A stretch of DNA of 64,000 nt, from NCBI RefSeq assembly GCF_002234405.1, contig NZ_NMQT01000075.1, forward strand, positions 20,914 to 84,913. Reading direction: 5' to 3'. The notes below the pieces were generated by a model that made no database searches, had not been told where the DNA came from, and saw nothing but the letters and a program-made list of their open reading frames with translations. The position numbers and the translations under genes were made by a program. The stretch's first letter is position 1. Each line of letters begins with the position of its first letter. Origin of the DNA: Amycolatopsis thailandensis. GTDB lineage: Bacteria > Actinomycetota > Actinomycetes > Mycobacteriales > Pseudonocardiaceae. Shown piece after piece: positions 36,722 to 44,768 of this stretch.

Positions 36722-37417
36722 TTACCAAGGCACCACCTTCCCGTGGAGATCGAGGAACTGGAGGCCCGGCGTGCCCGCCTGTGCTTCGAGGACGTCGGCG
36801 ACGGCGGGCATGCTCTCTTCGGCGGTGAGCGGCGCGCCGGGGCCACCGAGCGGCGTCTGGTTGTGGCCGGGGTGGATGAGGAGCTTGGTCTGCCCGTCGT
36901 CGGCGTACCTGGTGGCGTAACTGCGCATCAGCTGGTTGAGCGCGGCCTTGCTGGCCTTGTACAGCTCGAAGCCGGGCCTGGTGTTCAGCTCGATGCTTCC
37001 CTGCCTGGAGGACATGATCGCGGCTGTGCCACCAGGCACGACCAGGTCGCGAAGGGCTTCGAGGGCGCGGAGCGGGCTCAGCGCGTTGGTGATCATCACC
37101 TCGGCGAACGTCTCGGTGGAGACCTCGGTGAGCGGCAGGTTCCCGCGATCGATCGCGGCGTTGACGAACAACAGGTCGAGCTCGGTGCCGTCGAGACGCT
37201 CGCGCAAGGCCGCCAGCTGATCGTCACTGGTCATCTCCAGCGTTTCGACGCGCAGGCGCCCGTTCGAGGCGTCGGCCTTCGCCTGCAACTCGCCGCCGTT
37301 CCGGCGCGTCGTGGCGATGACCCGACGGCCGCGCCGGGTGAGCTCCTCGGCGAGGACCAGCCCCAGGCCACGGGAGGCGCCGAGGACGAGGGCGTGGCGA
37401 TCAGAGGTGTCGGACAC
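36722..37417 (-). CDS. short-chain dehydrogenase/reductase
   Basis: 231 residues. The NAD(P) motif is LVLGASRGLGLVLAEEL, the family NAG is replaced by NAAI, and the active site is S (SSRQGS) with YKASK. Arg residues after the second strand (ATTRRNG) favour NADPH. GTG 37417 lies behind AAGGAG. Its promoter region contains a perfect 11-bp palindrome (37442-37469) shared with the divergent TetR gene, so it is probably that regulator's target. Confidence 0.9.
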   Translation of the reverse strand: MSDTSDRHALVLGASRGLGLVLAEELTRRGRRVIATTRRNGGELQAKADASNGRLRVETLEMTSDDQLAALRERLDGTELDLLFVNAAIDRGNLPLTEVSTETFAEVMITNALSPLRALEALRDLVVPGGTAAIMSSRQGSIELNTRPGFELYKASKAALNQLMRSYATRYADDGQTKLLIHPGHNQTPLGGPGAPLTAEESMPAVADVLEAQAGTPGLQFLDLHGKVVPW

Positions 37418-37441
37418 GAAAACTCCTTGGTGATCGAATTT

Positions 37442-37469
37442 TGTCTAGACGCGACGTTGCGTCTAGACA
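37442..37469. promoter_or_regulatory. TetR-type operator palindrome
   Basis: TGTCTAGACGC and GCGTCTAGACA are perfect 11-bp inverted arms with a 6-base spacer, in the 107-base interval between the SDR gene and the tetR-family gene. Confidence 0.85.
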
Positions 37470-37524
37470 GTAGCACGGCACCTGGCGGCCGGGGGCGTCC
37501 GCGCTGAGCGGTACTGTGGTCGGC

Positions 37525-38115
37525 ATGCCCGCCGCGAATTCGCAGCCCCGCAGGGCGCGCTCCGGCAACCAGCGCGACGAAGCGGCCCGCCTCGCCGTGC
37601 TCCACGCCGCCGACGATCTGCTCGTCGAGCACGGTTTCGCCAAGCTGACCATCGAGGCGATCGCGCGCACGGCGGGCGTCGCCAAGCAGACGATCTACCG
37701 GTGGTGGCCTTCGAAGGTCGAGATCCTTCTCGACACGCTCATCGAAGACAGCGAGAAGCGCTTCGCCGTCCCGTCGGAGAAGTCCACCGTGGACGCCATC
37801 CGCGGTTACTTCCGCGGCTACGCGCGGTTCGTGACCCGCGACCCGGCGGGCAAGGTCCTGCTCGCGCTCATCGCCGAAGCACAGCACAACCCCGAAACGG
37901 CCAAGAGCCTCCACGACCGTTACCTCGGTCCGCGTCGAGAGCTGGAGCGTGACCTGCTCGCGCGCGGAATCGAGGCGGGCGAGGTCTCGTCCGCGCTCGA
38001 CCTCGACGCCACGATCGACGCCGTCGTGGGCCCGATCGTCTACCGCGCCCTGACGGGGGTGAGCGTTTCCCGCTCCCTGGTGGACGCCCTCTGCGACGGG
38101 CTGCTCAAGCCTTAG
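37525..38115 (+). CDS. TetR/AcrR-family repressor
   Basis: 196 residues from ATG 37525 (GTG 37516 is possible). The DNA-binding domain (about 15-65) reads LAVLHAADDLLVEHGFAKLTIEAIARTAGVAKQTIYRWWPSKVEILLD. The C-terminal ligand domain resembles the TetR_C_33-like group (YFRGYARFVTRDPAGKVLLALIAEAQHNPE). It is divergent from the SDR gene and its operator-like palindrome. Its last four bases overlap the P450 gene in convergent orientation. Confidence 0.92.
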   Translation: MPAANSQPRRARSGNQRDEAARLAVLHAADDLLVEHGFAKLTIEAIARTAGVAKQTIYRWWPSKVEILLDTLIEDSEKRFAVPSEKSTVDAIRGYFRGYARFVTRDPAGKVLLALIAEAQHNPETAKSLHDRYLGPRRELERDLLARGIEAGEVSSALDLDATIDAVVGPIVYRALTGVSVSRSLVDALCDGLLKP

Positions 38116-39494
38116 GCGGTGACGCCCACCGTCGCACGGTCGCGGAGCGAGACGTCCAGCTTGAAGCCCTCCGGCTTCAGCGTCAGCAGTTCCTGCACCT
38201 TCAATCGGTACGACGGGTCACCGCGCAGGTCGTACCGGCTCAGCAGCATGCCGAGCACCAGGGTCGCCTCGTGCAGGGCGAACTGTCGGCCGATGCAGGC
38301 GCGCTCCCCGGTGCCGAAAGGCTTGTAGACGTGCGCCGGGCGGGCGCGGTTGCGATCCGGGGCGAAGCGGTCCGGGTCGAACGCCTCGGGGTCGTCTCCC
38401 CAGACCGGATCACGGTGCAGCGCCGGGATGAGGACGAGAGCCCACTGTCCCTTCTTCATCGGGTACTCGCCGCCGACCACTGTGTCCACCTGGGCCTGGC
38501 GCGCGAACGCGGGCGCCGTCGGCCAGAGCCGCAGGGCCTCGTCGAGGACCCGCCGGACGTAGCGGAGCTTCGCGACCTCTTCGTAGGACGGATCGGGGTT
38601 CTCGCCCCAGACCTTGTCCACTTCGGACTGCGCGCGGGCGAGGACGTCCGGGTTCCTGGCGAGGTAATACAAGGCGAACGACAGCGCGCCCGACGTGGTT
38701 TCGTGGCCCGCCACCAGGAAAGTGATGATCTGGTTCCGGATGTTGACCTCGTCCAGCGCTTCACCGGTGCTCGGTTGCGTGGTGTTCAGCATGAGCCCGA
38801 GCAGGTCTTCGGTACTCGGATCGTCCCGGCGCGCCTCGATGACCTCGGCGACGACGGAGTGAAGGAAAGCGAGATCGGCTTCGTTGCGCCGGTTGGCCTT
38901 CCGGCTGAGCAGGGGGCCGATGACCGGCGGCTGGATCGCCCTCCGCTGCGCGTGCCGCAGGGTGCGGACCATCGCGGCGACGAACGGATGCGGTTCGGCG
39001 CGTTCGAAGGACGAGAAGCTGTAGCCGAATCCCGTCCGCCCGATGGTCTCCAGCGTCAGCTTCGTCATGTCGTCCGCGACGTCGACCTCGCCGCCCTTGT
39101 CCCAGGTGTCCAGGAGTTCGTGGGTGATCGCCAGCATCGTCGGGTGGTAGCGCTGCATGGCGTTGCGGCTGAACGCGGGCGCGAGGATCTCGTGCGCGCG
39201 CCGCCAGTTCGGCTCCTCGTTGTGCGCGGTGAACAGCCCGTCGCCGCCGAGCGGGCGCAGGTTCGAGATCGCGGGCGTGACGTGCTTCGCGAACCGCTTT
39301 TCGTCGGAGAGGTCGGCGACCATCTCGGCGCCGTTGACGAACACGATGCGACGGCCGAACACCTTGCGCTCGAAGACGGGCCCCAGTTCGGCGGCGTGCC
39401 GCATCGAGTCCTGGACCGGGGTCTTCGGCGAAACGCCGAGCACGTCGCCGATCAGCGGGATCCGGCGCGGGGGATGAGGGAGTGCGGTGGCCAT
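38112..39494 (-). CDS. cytochrome P450, CYP102-like haem domain without reductase
   Basis: 460 residues. Haem ligand C400 is in FGTGERACIGRQFA, the oxygen-activating helix is AGHETTS (263-268 region) and the ExxR is EALR (319-322). The N-half closely follows the haem domain of P450 BM3, e.g. GDGLFTAHNEEPNWRRAHEILAPAF and PHPFVAAMVRTLRHA, so fatty-acid-like substrates are plausible. Unlike BM3 it has no fused reductase, so electrons must come from a separate ferredoxin or flavodoxin system. ATG 39494 follows GGAGGGG. It is divergent from a TetR gene. Confidence 0.92.
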   Translation of the reverse strand: MATALPHPPRRIPLIGDVLGVSPKTPVQDSMRHAAELGPVFERKVFGRRIVFVNGAEMVADLSDEKRFAKHVTPAISNLRPLGGDGLFTAHNEEPNWRRAHEILAPAFSRNAMQRYHPTMLAITHELLDTWDKGGEVDVADDMTKLTLETIGRTGFGYSFSSFERAEPHPFVAAMVRTLRHAQRRAIQPPVIGPLLSRKANRRNEADLAFLHSVVAEVIEARRDDPSTEDLLGLMLNTTQPSTGEALDEVNIRNQIITFLVAGHETTSGALSFALYYLARNPDVLARAQSEVDKVWGENPDPSYEEVAKLRYVRRVLDEALRLWPTAPAFARQAQVDTVVGGEYPMKKGQWALVLIPALHRDPVWGDDPEAFDPDRFAPDRNRARPAHVYKPFGTGERACIGRQFALHEATLVLGMLLSRYDLRGDPSYRLKVQELLTLKPEGFKLDVSLRDRATVGVTA

Positions 39495-39585
39495 CGAGCC
39501 CCTCCAGGGTGAGCACTGTTGAATCGACATCCAATAGCGAGCGTGGCCCGTTACTGAACCCGTGTCAAGTAAGTACGATGCCGAG

Positions 39586-40200
39586 ATGGCACCGAGTACT
39601 TCAGGGAAGCCCCGCAGCAGGCTGAGCACCGCCGAGCGGCGGGAACAGCTGCTGAGGATCGGTGCCCGCCTGTTCGCGGACCGGCCGTACGACGACGTGT
39701 GGATCGAGCAGGTCGCGGACATCGCCGAGGTGTCCCGAGGGTTGCTCTACCACTACTTCCCGACGAAGAAGGACTTCGTCACCGAGGTCATCAAGGCCGA
39801 GGGCGAACGCCTGCTCGACATGACCAGGACGGATCCGGCGCTGCCGGTCGCCCAGCAGCTGATGGCGGGCCTCGACGCCTACCTGCGCTACGTCGAGGCG
39901 AACGACGACGGCTACCGGGCGCTGCATGCGGGCACGGCGATCACGGTCGAGGAGGTCCAGGGGATCCTCGACCGGAACTTCGCCGAGCAGGGCCGCCGGA
40001 TCCTGGCGGTGTTGTGCCCGGACGGCGAGCCGCCCGAGACGTTGCGGGTGACCGTCCGCGGCTGGCTGGCGTTCGTCGTCGCGGTCTGTCTCGACTGGCT
40101 CAAGTACCGGCGGCTGACCCGGGACCAGACCCGCGACCTGTGCGCGAAAGCGCTGCTCGACATCGTCGCCGCGTCGCCGGACGTCCACATCGAACTCTGA
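39586..40200 (+). CDS. TetR-family regulator
   Basis: 204 residues from ATG 39586, which is preceded by GCCGAG only. The HTH (about 20-62) is RREQLLRIGARLFADRPYDDVWIEQVADIAEVSRGLLYHYFPTKKDFV. The C-terminal domain includes YVEANDDGYRALHAGTA and GWLAFVVAVCLDWLKYRRL, found in fatty-acid-responsive TetR proteins. It is divergent from the P450 gene (91-base gap) and is its likely controller. Confidence 0.9.
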   Translation: MAPSTSGKPRSRLSTAERREQLLRIGARLFADRPYDDVWIEQVADIAEVSRGLLYHYFPTKKDFVTEVIKAEGERLLDMTRTDPALPVAQQLMAGLDAYLRYVEANDDGYRALHAGTAITVEEVQGILDRNFAEQGRRILAVLCPDGEPPETLRVTVRGWLAFVVAVCLDWLKYRRLTRDQTRDLCAKALLDIVAASPDVHIEL

Positions 40201-40213
40201 CGAGGTCAGCGGG

Positions 40214-40960
40214 TCACGAGGTGCCCGAAGCCCGCCGAGCCAGCATGATCTCTGCGCGTTCCCCGATCAGCTTCATCCGCGCGAGGCGCTCGCCGTCGTC
40301 GTTGTGCGCGGCGGACTTCGTCACCTGACCCGGCCACTTCCGGTAGTACATCCCGCAGGTCGCCAGGAAATAGCCGTCGGCGCACGCGTTCGCGGCGAGC
40401 ACCAGCCCGGTGTCCTCCGACGCGGGCAGCGCCATCCAGCCGCCCAATTCCAGCAGCAGCCCGCGGCGGATGCACAGTGTCCCGGCCACCACCGAGGACA
40501 GGTAGCCGTTTTCCCGCCAGTAGCGGAGAATCGCGCCCCGTTCGATCGGCCCTTCCGCCGGATCGCTGTCGAAGCCGACCTTCGTTCCGTCCGGCAAGAG
40601 GTCGAGCACACTGGAAGAGGTCCAGCCGATCACGGGATCCTCGAGCGCGGCGATGTCTCGGCCGAGGACACCCGGCGCCAGCAGATCGTCCGCGTCGAGC
40701 GCCTTGATCAGGCTCCCGGAAGACCGGGCGAGCGCCAGCATCCGCGCCACCCCCGGCCCGCCCGGCCGCCCCGTCCCCGGCCGGATCCGCTCGTCGCGGG
40801 GGAGCGCGGCGTCGAGCAGGCCGGTCTCGCCGTCCTCCTGCACCAGCCATTCCCACGTCCAGCCTGCCGGGAGTTCCTGGGCGGCCAGTGAGGCGTGGGC
40901 CTCGGCCAGGAACGGCATGCTCGGCCGGTGTACCGGCGTGATCACACTGATGACGGGCAC
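40214..40960 (-). CDS. family 2 glycosyltransferase
   Basis: 248 residues with a GT-A fold. The N-terminus is VISVITPVHRPSMPFLAEAHASL, the metal/UDP-binding region is LIKALDADDLLAPGVLG (DxD as DAD), and later VAGTLCIRRGLLLELGGW and SEDTGLVLAANACADG supply the ED catalytic region. No membrane segment. It starts four bases after the stop of the methyltransferase gene, so the two are one operon. Donor and acceptor are unknown. Confidence 0.85.
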   Translation of the reverse strand: MPVISVITPVHRPSMPFLAEAHASLAAQELPAGWTWEWLVQEDGETGLLDAALPRDERIRPGTGRPGGPGVARMLALARSSGSLIKALDADDLLAPGVLGRDIAALEDPVIGWTSSSVLDLLPDGTKVGFDSDPAEGPIERGAILRYWRENGYLSSVVAGTLCIRRGLLLELGGWMALPASEDTGLVLAANACADGYFLATCGMYYRKWPGQVTKSAAHNDDGERLARMKLIGERAEIMLARRASGTS

Positions 40961-40964
40961 GGGA

Positions 40965-41594
40965 TCAGCCCGGGCGACGGGAGGTGATCAGCAGATGCTC
41001 CTCCGGCGGCGTGCCGGGCTCGTCCGCGGTGAAGATCTCCGAGTGCGTCCCGGTGACCTCCAGCCCGGCCGCTTCGACGCGGCGGACGAGGTCGTCCGGG
41101 GCGAAACTGGTCGCGTGGATGGTGCGCCCGAAGAACTCCACCGGTACGTCCTCGGCGTCCAACGGCACGGTCACCAGCGAGAAGAAGCCGCCCGGCACCA
41201 GCCACCGCGCGATGTCGCCGAGCACCTTTTCGGTGTCCGCGCGCGGCATCTGCAGGAACGGGAAGAAGGCGCAGACGGCCTCCCACGACTCCGGCGGAGA
41301 GGTCCATCGCCGCACGTCGACGTGGATGAACTCGGCCGCGGGGACCCTCGCACGGGCGAGGTCGACCATCACCGACGAGACGTCGAGCCCGGTGACCCGG
41401 TGGCCAGCGGCGGAAAGGTCCTCGGCGACCGGATGCCCGGTGCCGCTGCCGATGTCGAGCACCCGCGACGACGGCGGCAGCACGTCGATCAGCTGCCGTA
41501 CCGCCTTGCCGACCACCGGCGGGCGGCCGAACGCGTCCTCGTAGGCGGAACCGATGGTGTCGAACAGCTCTTCGGCGGTGGCCGGACGGTCCAT
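40965..41594 (-). CDS. class I SAM-dependent methyltransferase
   Basis: 209 residues from ATG 41594 (after GGGGAG). SAM motif I is VLDIGSGTGHPVAEDL, motif II HRVTGLDVSSVMVDLAR, then EFIHVDVRRW and WLVPGGFFSLVTVP. The fold is Methyltransf_11/25. The short N-terminus is typical for small-molecule methyltransferases. It is the first gene of a two-gene unit with the glycosyltransferase, which suggests decoration of one metabolite or sugar. Confidence 0.87.
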   Translation of the reverse strand: MDRPATAEELFDTIGSAYEDAFGRPPVVGKAVRQLIDVLPPSSRVLDIGSGTGHPVAEDLSAAGHRVTGLDVSSVMVDLARARVPAAEFIHVDVRRWTSPPESWEAVCAFFPFLQMPRADTEKVLGDIARWLVPGGFFSLVTVPLDAEDVPVEFFGRTIHATSFAPDDLVRRVEAAGLEVTGTHSEIFTADEPGTPPEEHLLITSRRPG

Positions 41595-41739
41595 GGCGCA
41601 GCTCCCCAGCGTCGAGTGGATCTCTTCACGCATCGTAGCCAAGTCGCTCTCGACAGGAACGCCCCGAGAGCCGGAACGGCGGATTCCGCCGGACATCTAG
41701 ACTGTGCCCCGGTTCATGGACGATTCCGGGGGTTTCACG

Positions 41740-42084
41740 ATGAGTGTGGCGAGTGCCGAGTTCCACCGGATGCTGAAAGCGCTCGCCGACGTCGAACGCT
41801 CCGACGCGAAGGAGTGGGAGTCGTACAGCGTTCGCGGGAAGCGGTTCGGCTATTACTGGCCGAAGACCCAGACCGTCGGCCTGAAGCAGACACTGTCCGA
41901 ACAGGAGGCTCTGGTGTCGGAGCGTCCGGACGTGTTCGAGGTGCAATTCACCGCCGGGGGATTCGGCTGGGTGGTCGTACACCTGGACGGCGTCGAGGCG
42001 GACGAGCTGACCGAATTGGTCTACGAGGCGTGGCGACTTTCGGCGCCGGAGGAACTGGTCGAGCAGGTCCCGCCGCCCTGTTGA
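41740..42084 (+). CDS. MmcQ/YjbR-like protein
   Basis: 114 residues. The pattern is FHRMLKALADVERSDAKEWESYSVRGKRFGYYWPKTQTVGLK, then FEVQFTAGGFGWVVVHLDGVEADELTELVYEAWRLSAP, the CyaY-like fold of the MmcQ/YjbR family. Proposed DNA-binding roles for this family are weakly supported. ATG 41740 follows GGGGG seven bases upstream. It is divergent from the methyltransferase operon, and the small-RNA-like array follows. Confidence 0.8.
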   Translation: MSVASAEFHRMLKALADVERSDAKEWESYSVRGKRFGYYWPKTQTVGLKQTLSEQEALVSERPDVFEVQFTAGGFGWVVVHLDGVEADELTELVYEAWRLSAPEELVEQVPPPC

Positions 42085-42103
42085 GCGTTACCGCTTCGAT
42101 CAG

Positions 42104-42333
42104 TTGACGTGCGTCACTGTTTTGGCGCGGAACATTTTCCGCGGTGATGCGTTGTAGAGGGTGTCGGTACGGATGGTGCCCCCGGGCCTCAACCTTCGCC
42201 TTCATGGAATACCGGTCCGGCCGGAGCCATGTAGTGCCTTTCGCCGAGAGGCGGCCCACCGTATCGACCTCGGCTCCCGCTTCCGCTCGCAGGTAACCCC
42301 CAGGCCTTCGCTGAGCGGGAGCGGGTCTTTTTG
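42104..42333 (+). ncRNA. putative small RNA unit A
   Basis: The unit starts with TTGACGTGCGTCACTG, followed by a GCGGAA/TTCCGC hairpin, a conserved ~125-base block beginning near GTTGTAGAGGGTGTCGG, and a Rho-independent terminator: CCCGCTTCCGCTC (42276-42288) pairs with GAGCGGGAGCGGG (42313-42325), then TCTTTTT. No open frame is conserved between units. Units A and C share the block at high identity. Confidence 0.6.
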
Positions 42334-42340
42334 TTCGTGC

Positions 42341-42475
42341 TTGACGCATGTCACTGTTTCGTAAGCTCTTCACCGGGAACAATTACGGGTACCGACGCGT
42401 TATGAAAAGTGTTGGCTCCCGTCCCCGCTCGCAGGTAACCCCCAGACCTTCGCAGAGCGGGGACGGGTCTTTTTG
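42341..42475 (+). ncRNA. putative small RNA unit B (short form)
   Basis: It begins TTGACGCATGTCACTGTTT like unit A but lacks the ~125-base middle block. Its terminator stem is CCCGTCCCCGCTC (42418-42430) with GAGCGGGGACGGG (42455-42467) and then TCTTTTT. Relative to unit A, both stem strands changed together, keeping base pairing. The terminal loop is nearly identical in all three units. Confidence 0.58.
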
Positions 42476-42487
42476 GCCCATTCGTGT

Positions 42488-42731
42488 GTAGACGCGGGTC
42501 ACAGCGATTCAGGCTTGGTGCCGGGGAACATTTCCCGCGATGGTGCGTTGTAGAGAGTGTCGGTACGGATGGTGCCCCCGGGCCTCAACCCTCGCCTTCA
42601 CGGAATACCGGTTTGGCCGGAGCCGTGTTGAGCCTTTCGCCGAGAGGCGGCCCCCGTACCGGCCTTAAACTCCCGCTTCCTGCTCGCAGGAACCCCCAGC
42701 CTTCGCTGAGCGGAAGCGGGACCTTTTCTTT
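42488..42731 (+). ncRNA. putative small RNA unit C
   Basis: It begins TAGACGCGGGTCACAG and has the GGGAA/TTCCC hairpin and the ~125-base block shared with unit A (from GTTGTAGAGAGTGTCGG). Its terminator pairs CCCGCTTCCTGCTC (42672-42685, one bulge) with GAGCGGAAGCGGG (42708-42720), followed by ACCTTTTCTTTT. Confidence 0.6.
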
Positions 42732-42872
42732 TGGTGGGCACGCTTGGCGGCGGAAGGTTCGCCCTCGTTGGGCGAGCGGGCTCGGCATGGTGGCGAGTGG
42801 CGATTTGTGTTCTGTTGCGGGGTAAGGCAAAGGTGGCGTGTTGCCTCGCTTGCCCACACGGCCGGCCTCGGT

Positions 42873-42925
42873 GTCGCGAAAGCCACTTTCGGTACATCAG
42901 ACGTCCCGAAAGTGGCTTTCGCGAC
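42873..42925. repeat. inverted repeat, GTGGCTTTCGC family
   Basis: GTCGCGAAAGCCACTTTCGG at 42873 onward pairs with GTCCCGAAAGTGGCTTTCGC ending at 42925. It is closely related to 58266-58318 and 196-250. The surrounding 42732-43477 holds no gene that I can support. Confidence 0.88.
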
Positions 42926-42969
42926 GCTTCCGAGCCTCCGCCACTCCGGAGACTGCCTGCCCTGGGGTG

Positions 42970-43010
42970 AAGGGGACTTTCCGCTCGTGTGATGAGGGGA
43001 AAGTCCCCTT
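42970..43010. repeat. inverted repeat, AAAGTCCCCTT family
   Basis: AAGGGGACTTTCC (42970-42982) pairs with GGAAAGTCCCCTT (42998-43010). Same family as 420-472. Confidence 0.85.
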
Positions 43011-43040
43011 CGCCCTGCCAGTCGCCGCCGCCGAGCACCG

Positions 43041-43087
43041 GTCCGTGAAGGCCTCCTTGAAGGACCCTGGGTCCCTCAAGGAGGCCT
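43041..43087. repeat. truncated GTCCGTGAAGGCC inverted repeat
   Basis: The left arm starts GTCCGTGAAGGCCTCCTTGA. The right arm (43069-43087) breaks off after AAGGAGGCCT, and the expected TCACGGAC is replaced by unrelated sequence, so this copy has been disrupted. Confidence 0.8.
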
Positions 43088-43146
43088 GGTATTTGTGTAC
43101 CTGCGTCTGATCTGCGTGTAGGTGGCGGTTCGCTCTGATGCGGGAT

Positions 43147-43195
43147 CGACGGTGGAGGATTCGGGACGTCCAACGTCCCAGATCCTCCACCGTCG
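43147..43195. repeat. inverted repeat CGACGGTGGAGGAT
   Basis: CGACGGTGGAGGAT (43147-43160) pairs with ATCCTCCACCGTCG (43182-43195), and GGGACGT/ACGTCCC forms an inner stem. A fifth palindrome type, seen once. Confidence 0.85.
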
Positions 43196-43423
43196 TGCGA
43201 GCCGCTGTGGTCTCGGGCCGAGACACCCGAAATCCCGCGCCCGGCAGCCGGCACCATCCTGGCGCTTCAACGAAGCCAGGTTTTGTTGACGAGGGTGTTC
43301 ATCGTCCCAAACCCTTCACGCCCGCTCCACCTGCACCGGCGGGTACATAAAGACACCTCCCTCAACGAGGCCTTCACGGACTTGGTATCTGACAGGACAG
43401 TCTTGGTGCGGTCGTTGGGCATG

Positions 43424-43463
43424 CCGAGGGGCCCGTCGCCGGGTTGGCTGGCGGGCTCCTCGG
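43424..43463 (-). terminator. terminator-like hairpin after DUF222-HNH copy 1
   Basis: CCGAGGGGCCC and GGGCTCCTCGG pair with one mismatch, 15 bases past the stop codon on the minus strand. The same element follows copy 2, so it belongs to the duplicated unit. Confidence 0.6.
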
Positions 43464-43477
43464 GTCATGCGGGGAGT

Positions 43478-44746
43478 TCAGGCGCGGTGGAGGGTGTTGC
43501 GCCGGATTCCTTGTAGCGGGTCCAAGTACTGGGGCGGAATGAACTCCGGGAGTCCGTCGGCCGCCATGCGGACTTGCCAGTCGCCGTAGTGGATCAGGCG
43601 GTGGTGAAAACCGCACAGCAGCACGAGGTTCCGGAGATCGGTGGGGCCGCCGTCTGCCCAGTGCTCAATATGGTGGGCGTGGCAGTTCTTGGGTTTTCGA
43701 TGACACCCCGGGAACGCGCAGCCCCGGTCCCGGATGTTGAGCGCCCGTCTCTGACCTGGTGTCACGAACCGTCTCAGCCGTCCTACATCAAGGGGCTCAC
43801 CGGCCGCGTTCATCACCACGGGCAGCATCAGGCAGTCGCACGCGGCCATGCGTGCCTCTCGGGCGGTCATGGTCCCGACAAAATCGAGACACGCTTTCCC
43901 GATCCCGGACTTCAGCTCCTCCAGACCGATGGTCACGTGCACCAACGTCCGGTACCCGCTCGTGCCAGGCTGGTCCGGGCACGCGATCGCCAAGTCGAGA
44001 AGTTCCGCCCACGCATCGCCCTGGCGTTCGCACTTCATGCGCAAGTCAGCTTGCCCGAACTCGTCCACCGGCCGAGGCTTCGCATACGCCTCCAGCGCGG
44101 CCGCCGTCCGAGCCCCCAGCTCGTCATCCAGCAGGCCGGTGAGTTTCCAGAACCCATCCCGACGGCGCTCCAAGGTCACTTCCCGGCGCGGCTGCTTCGG
44201 CTCGGGCTCTTTGGGTTCGTTCCCGTCGGGATCCAGCCAGCCGAGGATGTCCTCGGCGGCCTTCGTCACCTGCCGGGGACCAGCGCCACGGCCCAGGTTG
44301 CCGAGGATCTTCTCCGCGCTCTCCCGATCCTCCACCGACGTGTCCGCAGGGATCTTGGCCAAGATCTCCAGGATCTGGTCGATCCGCTCGTCCCCGATCA
44401 TGCCCTCAGCGGCCGCCGCACCCACAGTGGGCGCGAAGGCCGGAACCTCGGTGCCGTCCAAAGCACGAGTCGGGTTCAACGCGATCGCCCGCTTCACCAC
44501 CGACTGCGCCTCACCCCGCGACAACCCCGCCACATCAGCAAACCACGCCGCCGTCGACCCATAGCCATACAAGTCCTTCGAACCCCGAGACTCCACCTCC
44601 GCCAAAAACTGCCCCAGAGCGGCGGACGCCACCCGCATCAACTGCAAGAACTGCTGCACACCATGAGCAAGCTCCAGCTTGCCGGCACGCCACAACTCCT
44701 GCGGCAACTCGGGAAGGAAGGTCTCGGACACACCTCCATAATACAC
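43478..44746 (-). CDS. DUF222/13E12-family HNH endonuclease, copy 1
   Basis: 422 residues. The DUF222 region (about 10-320) is helical and includes LSRGEAQSVVKRAIALNP and GYRTLVHVTIGLEEL. The C-terminal HNH domain is RDRGCAFPGCHRKPKNCHAHHIEHWADGGPTDLRNLVLLCGFHHRLIH, with Cys pairs for structural zinc and HHIEHW as catalytic His. GTG 44746, behind GAGGAATAG, starts VYYGGVSETF. A perfect LexA box lies just upstream. In mycobacteria the related REP13E12 genes are LexA-controlled. It differs from copy 2 (62626-63894) at only about 15 positions. Confidence 0.9.
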   Translation of the reverse strand: MYYGGVSETFLPELPQELWRAGKLELAHGVQQFLQLMRVASAALGQFLAEVESRGSKDLYGYGSTAAWFADVAGLSRGEAQSVVKRAIALNPTRALDGTEVPAFAPTVGAAAAEGMIGDERIDQILEILAKIPADTSVEDRESAEKILGNLGRGAGPRQVTKAAEDILGWLDPDGNEPKEPEPKQPRREVTLERRRDGFWKLTGLLDDELGARTAAALEAYAKPRPVDEFGQADLRMKCERQGDAWAELLDLAIACPDQPGTSGYRTLVHVTIGLEELKSGIGKACLDFVGTMTAREARMAACDCLMLPVVMNAAGEPLDVGRLRRFVTPGQRRALNIRDRGCAFPGCHRKPKNCHAHHIEHWADGGPTDLRNLVLLCGFHHRLIHYGDWQVRMAADGLPEFIPPQYLDPLQGIRRNTLHRA

Positions 44747-44754
44747 CTATTCCT

Positions 44755-44768
44755 CGAACACGTGTTCG
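44755..44768 (-). promoter_or_regulatory. LexA (SOS) box
   Basis: CGAACACGTGTTCG is a perfect palindrome and a full match to the mycobacterial/actinobacterial SOS box (CGAAC-N4-GTTCG). It lies 8 bases upstream of the GTG at 44746. An identical box precedes copy 2. Confidence 0.88.

Noticed and set aside
36722..41594. Biosynthetic gene cluster containing P450, SDR, glycosyltransferase and methyltransferase
   Set aside because: No core biosynthetic enzyme (PKS, NRPS, terpene cyclase) is present, and the genes are in separately regulated divergent pairs.
42104..42731. Small-RNA array considered as an integron attC or a known riboswitch
   Set aside because: No integrase, no attC-type sites, and no downstream gene on the plus strand for a riboswitch; terminators end each unit independently.
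43478..44746. HNH gene considered as part of a group II intron or intein
   Set aside because: The DUF222 N-terminal region identifies the 13E12 family; no reverse transcriptase or splicing motifs are present.
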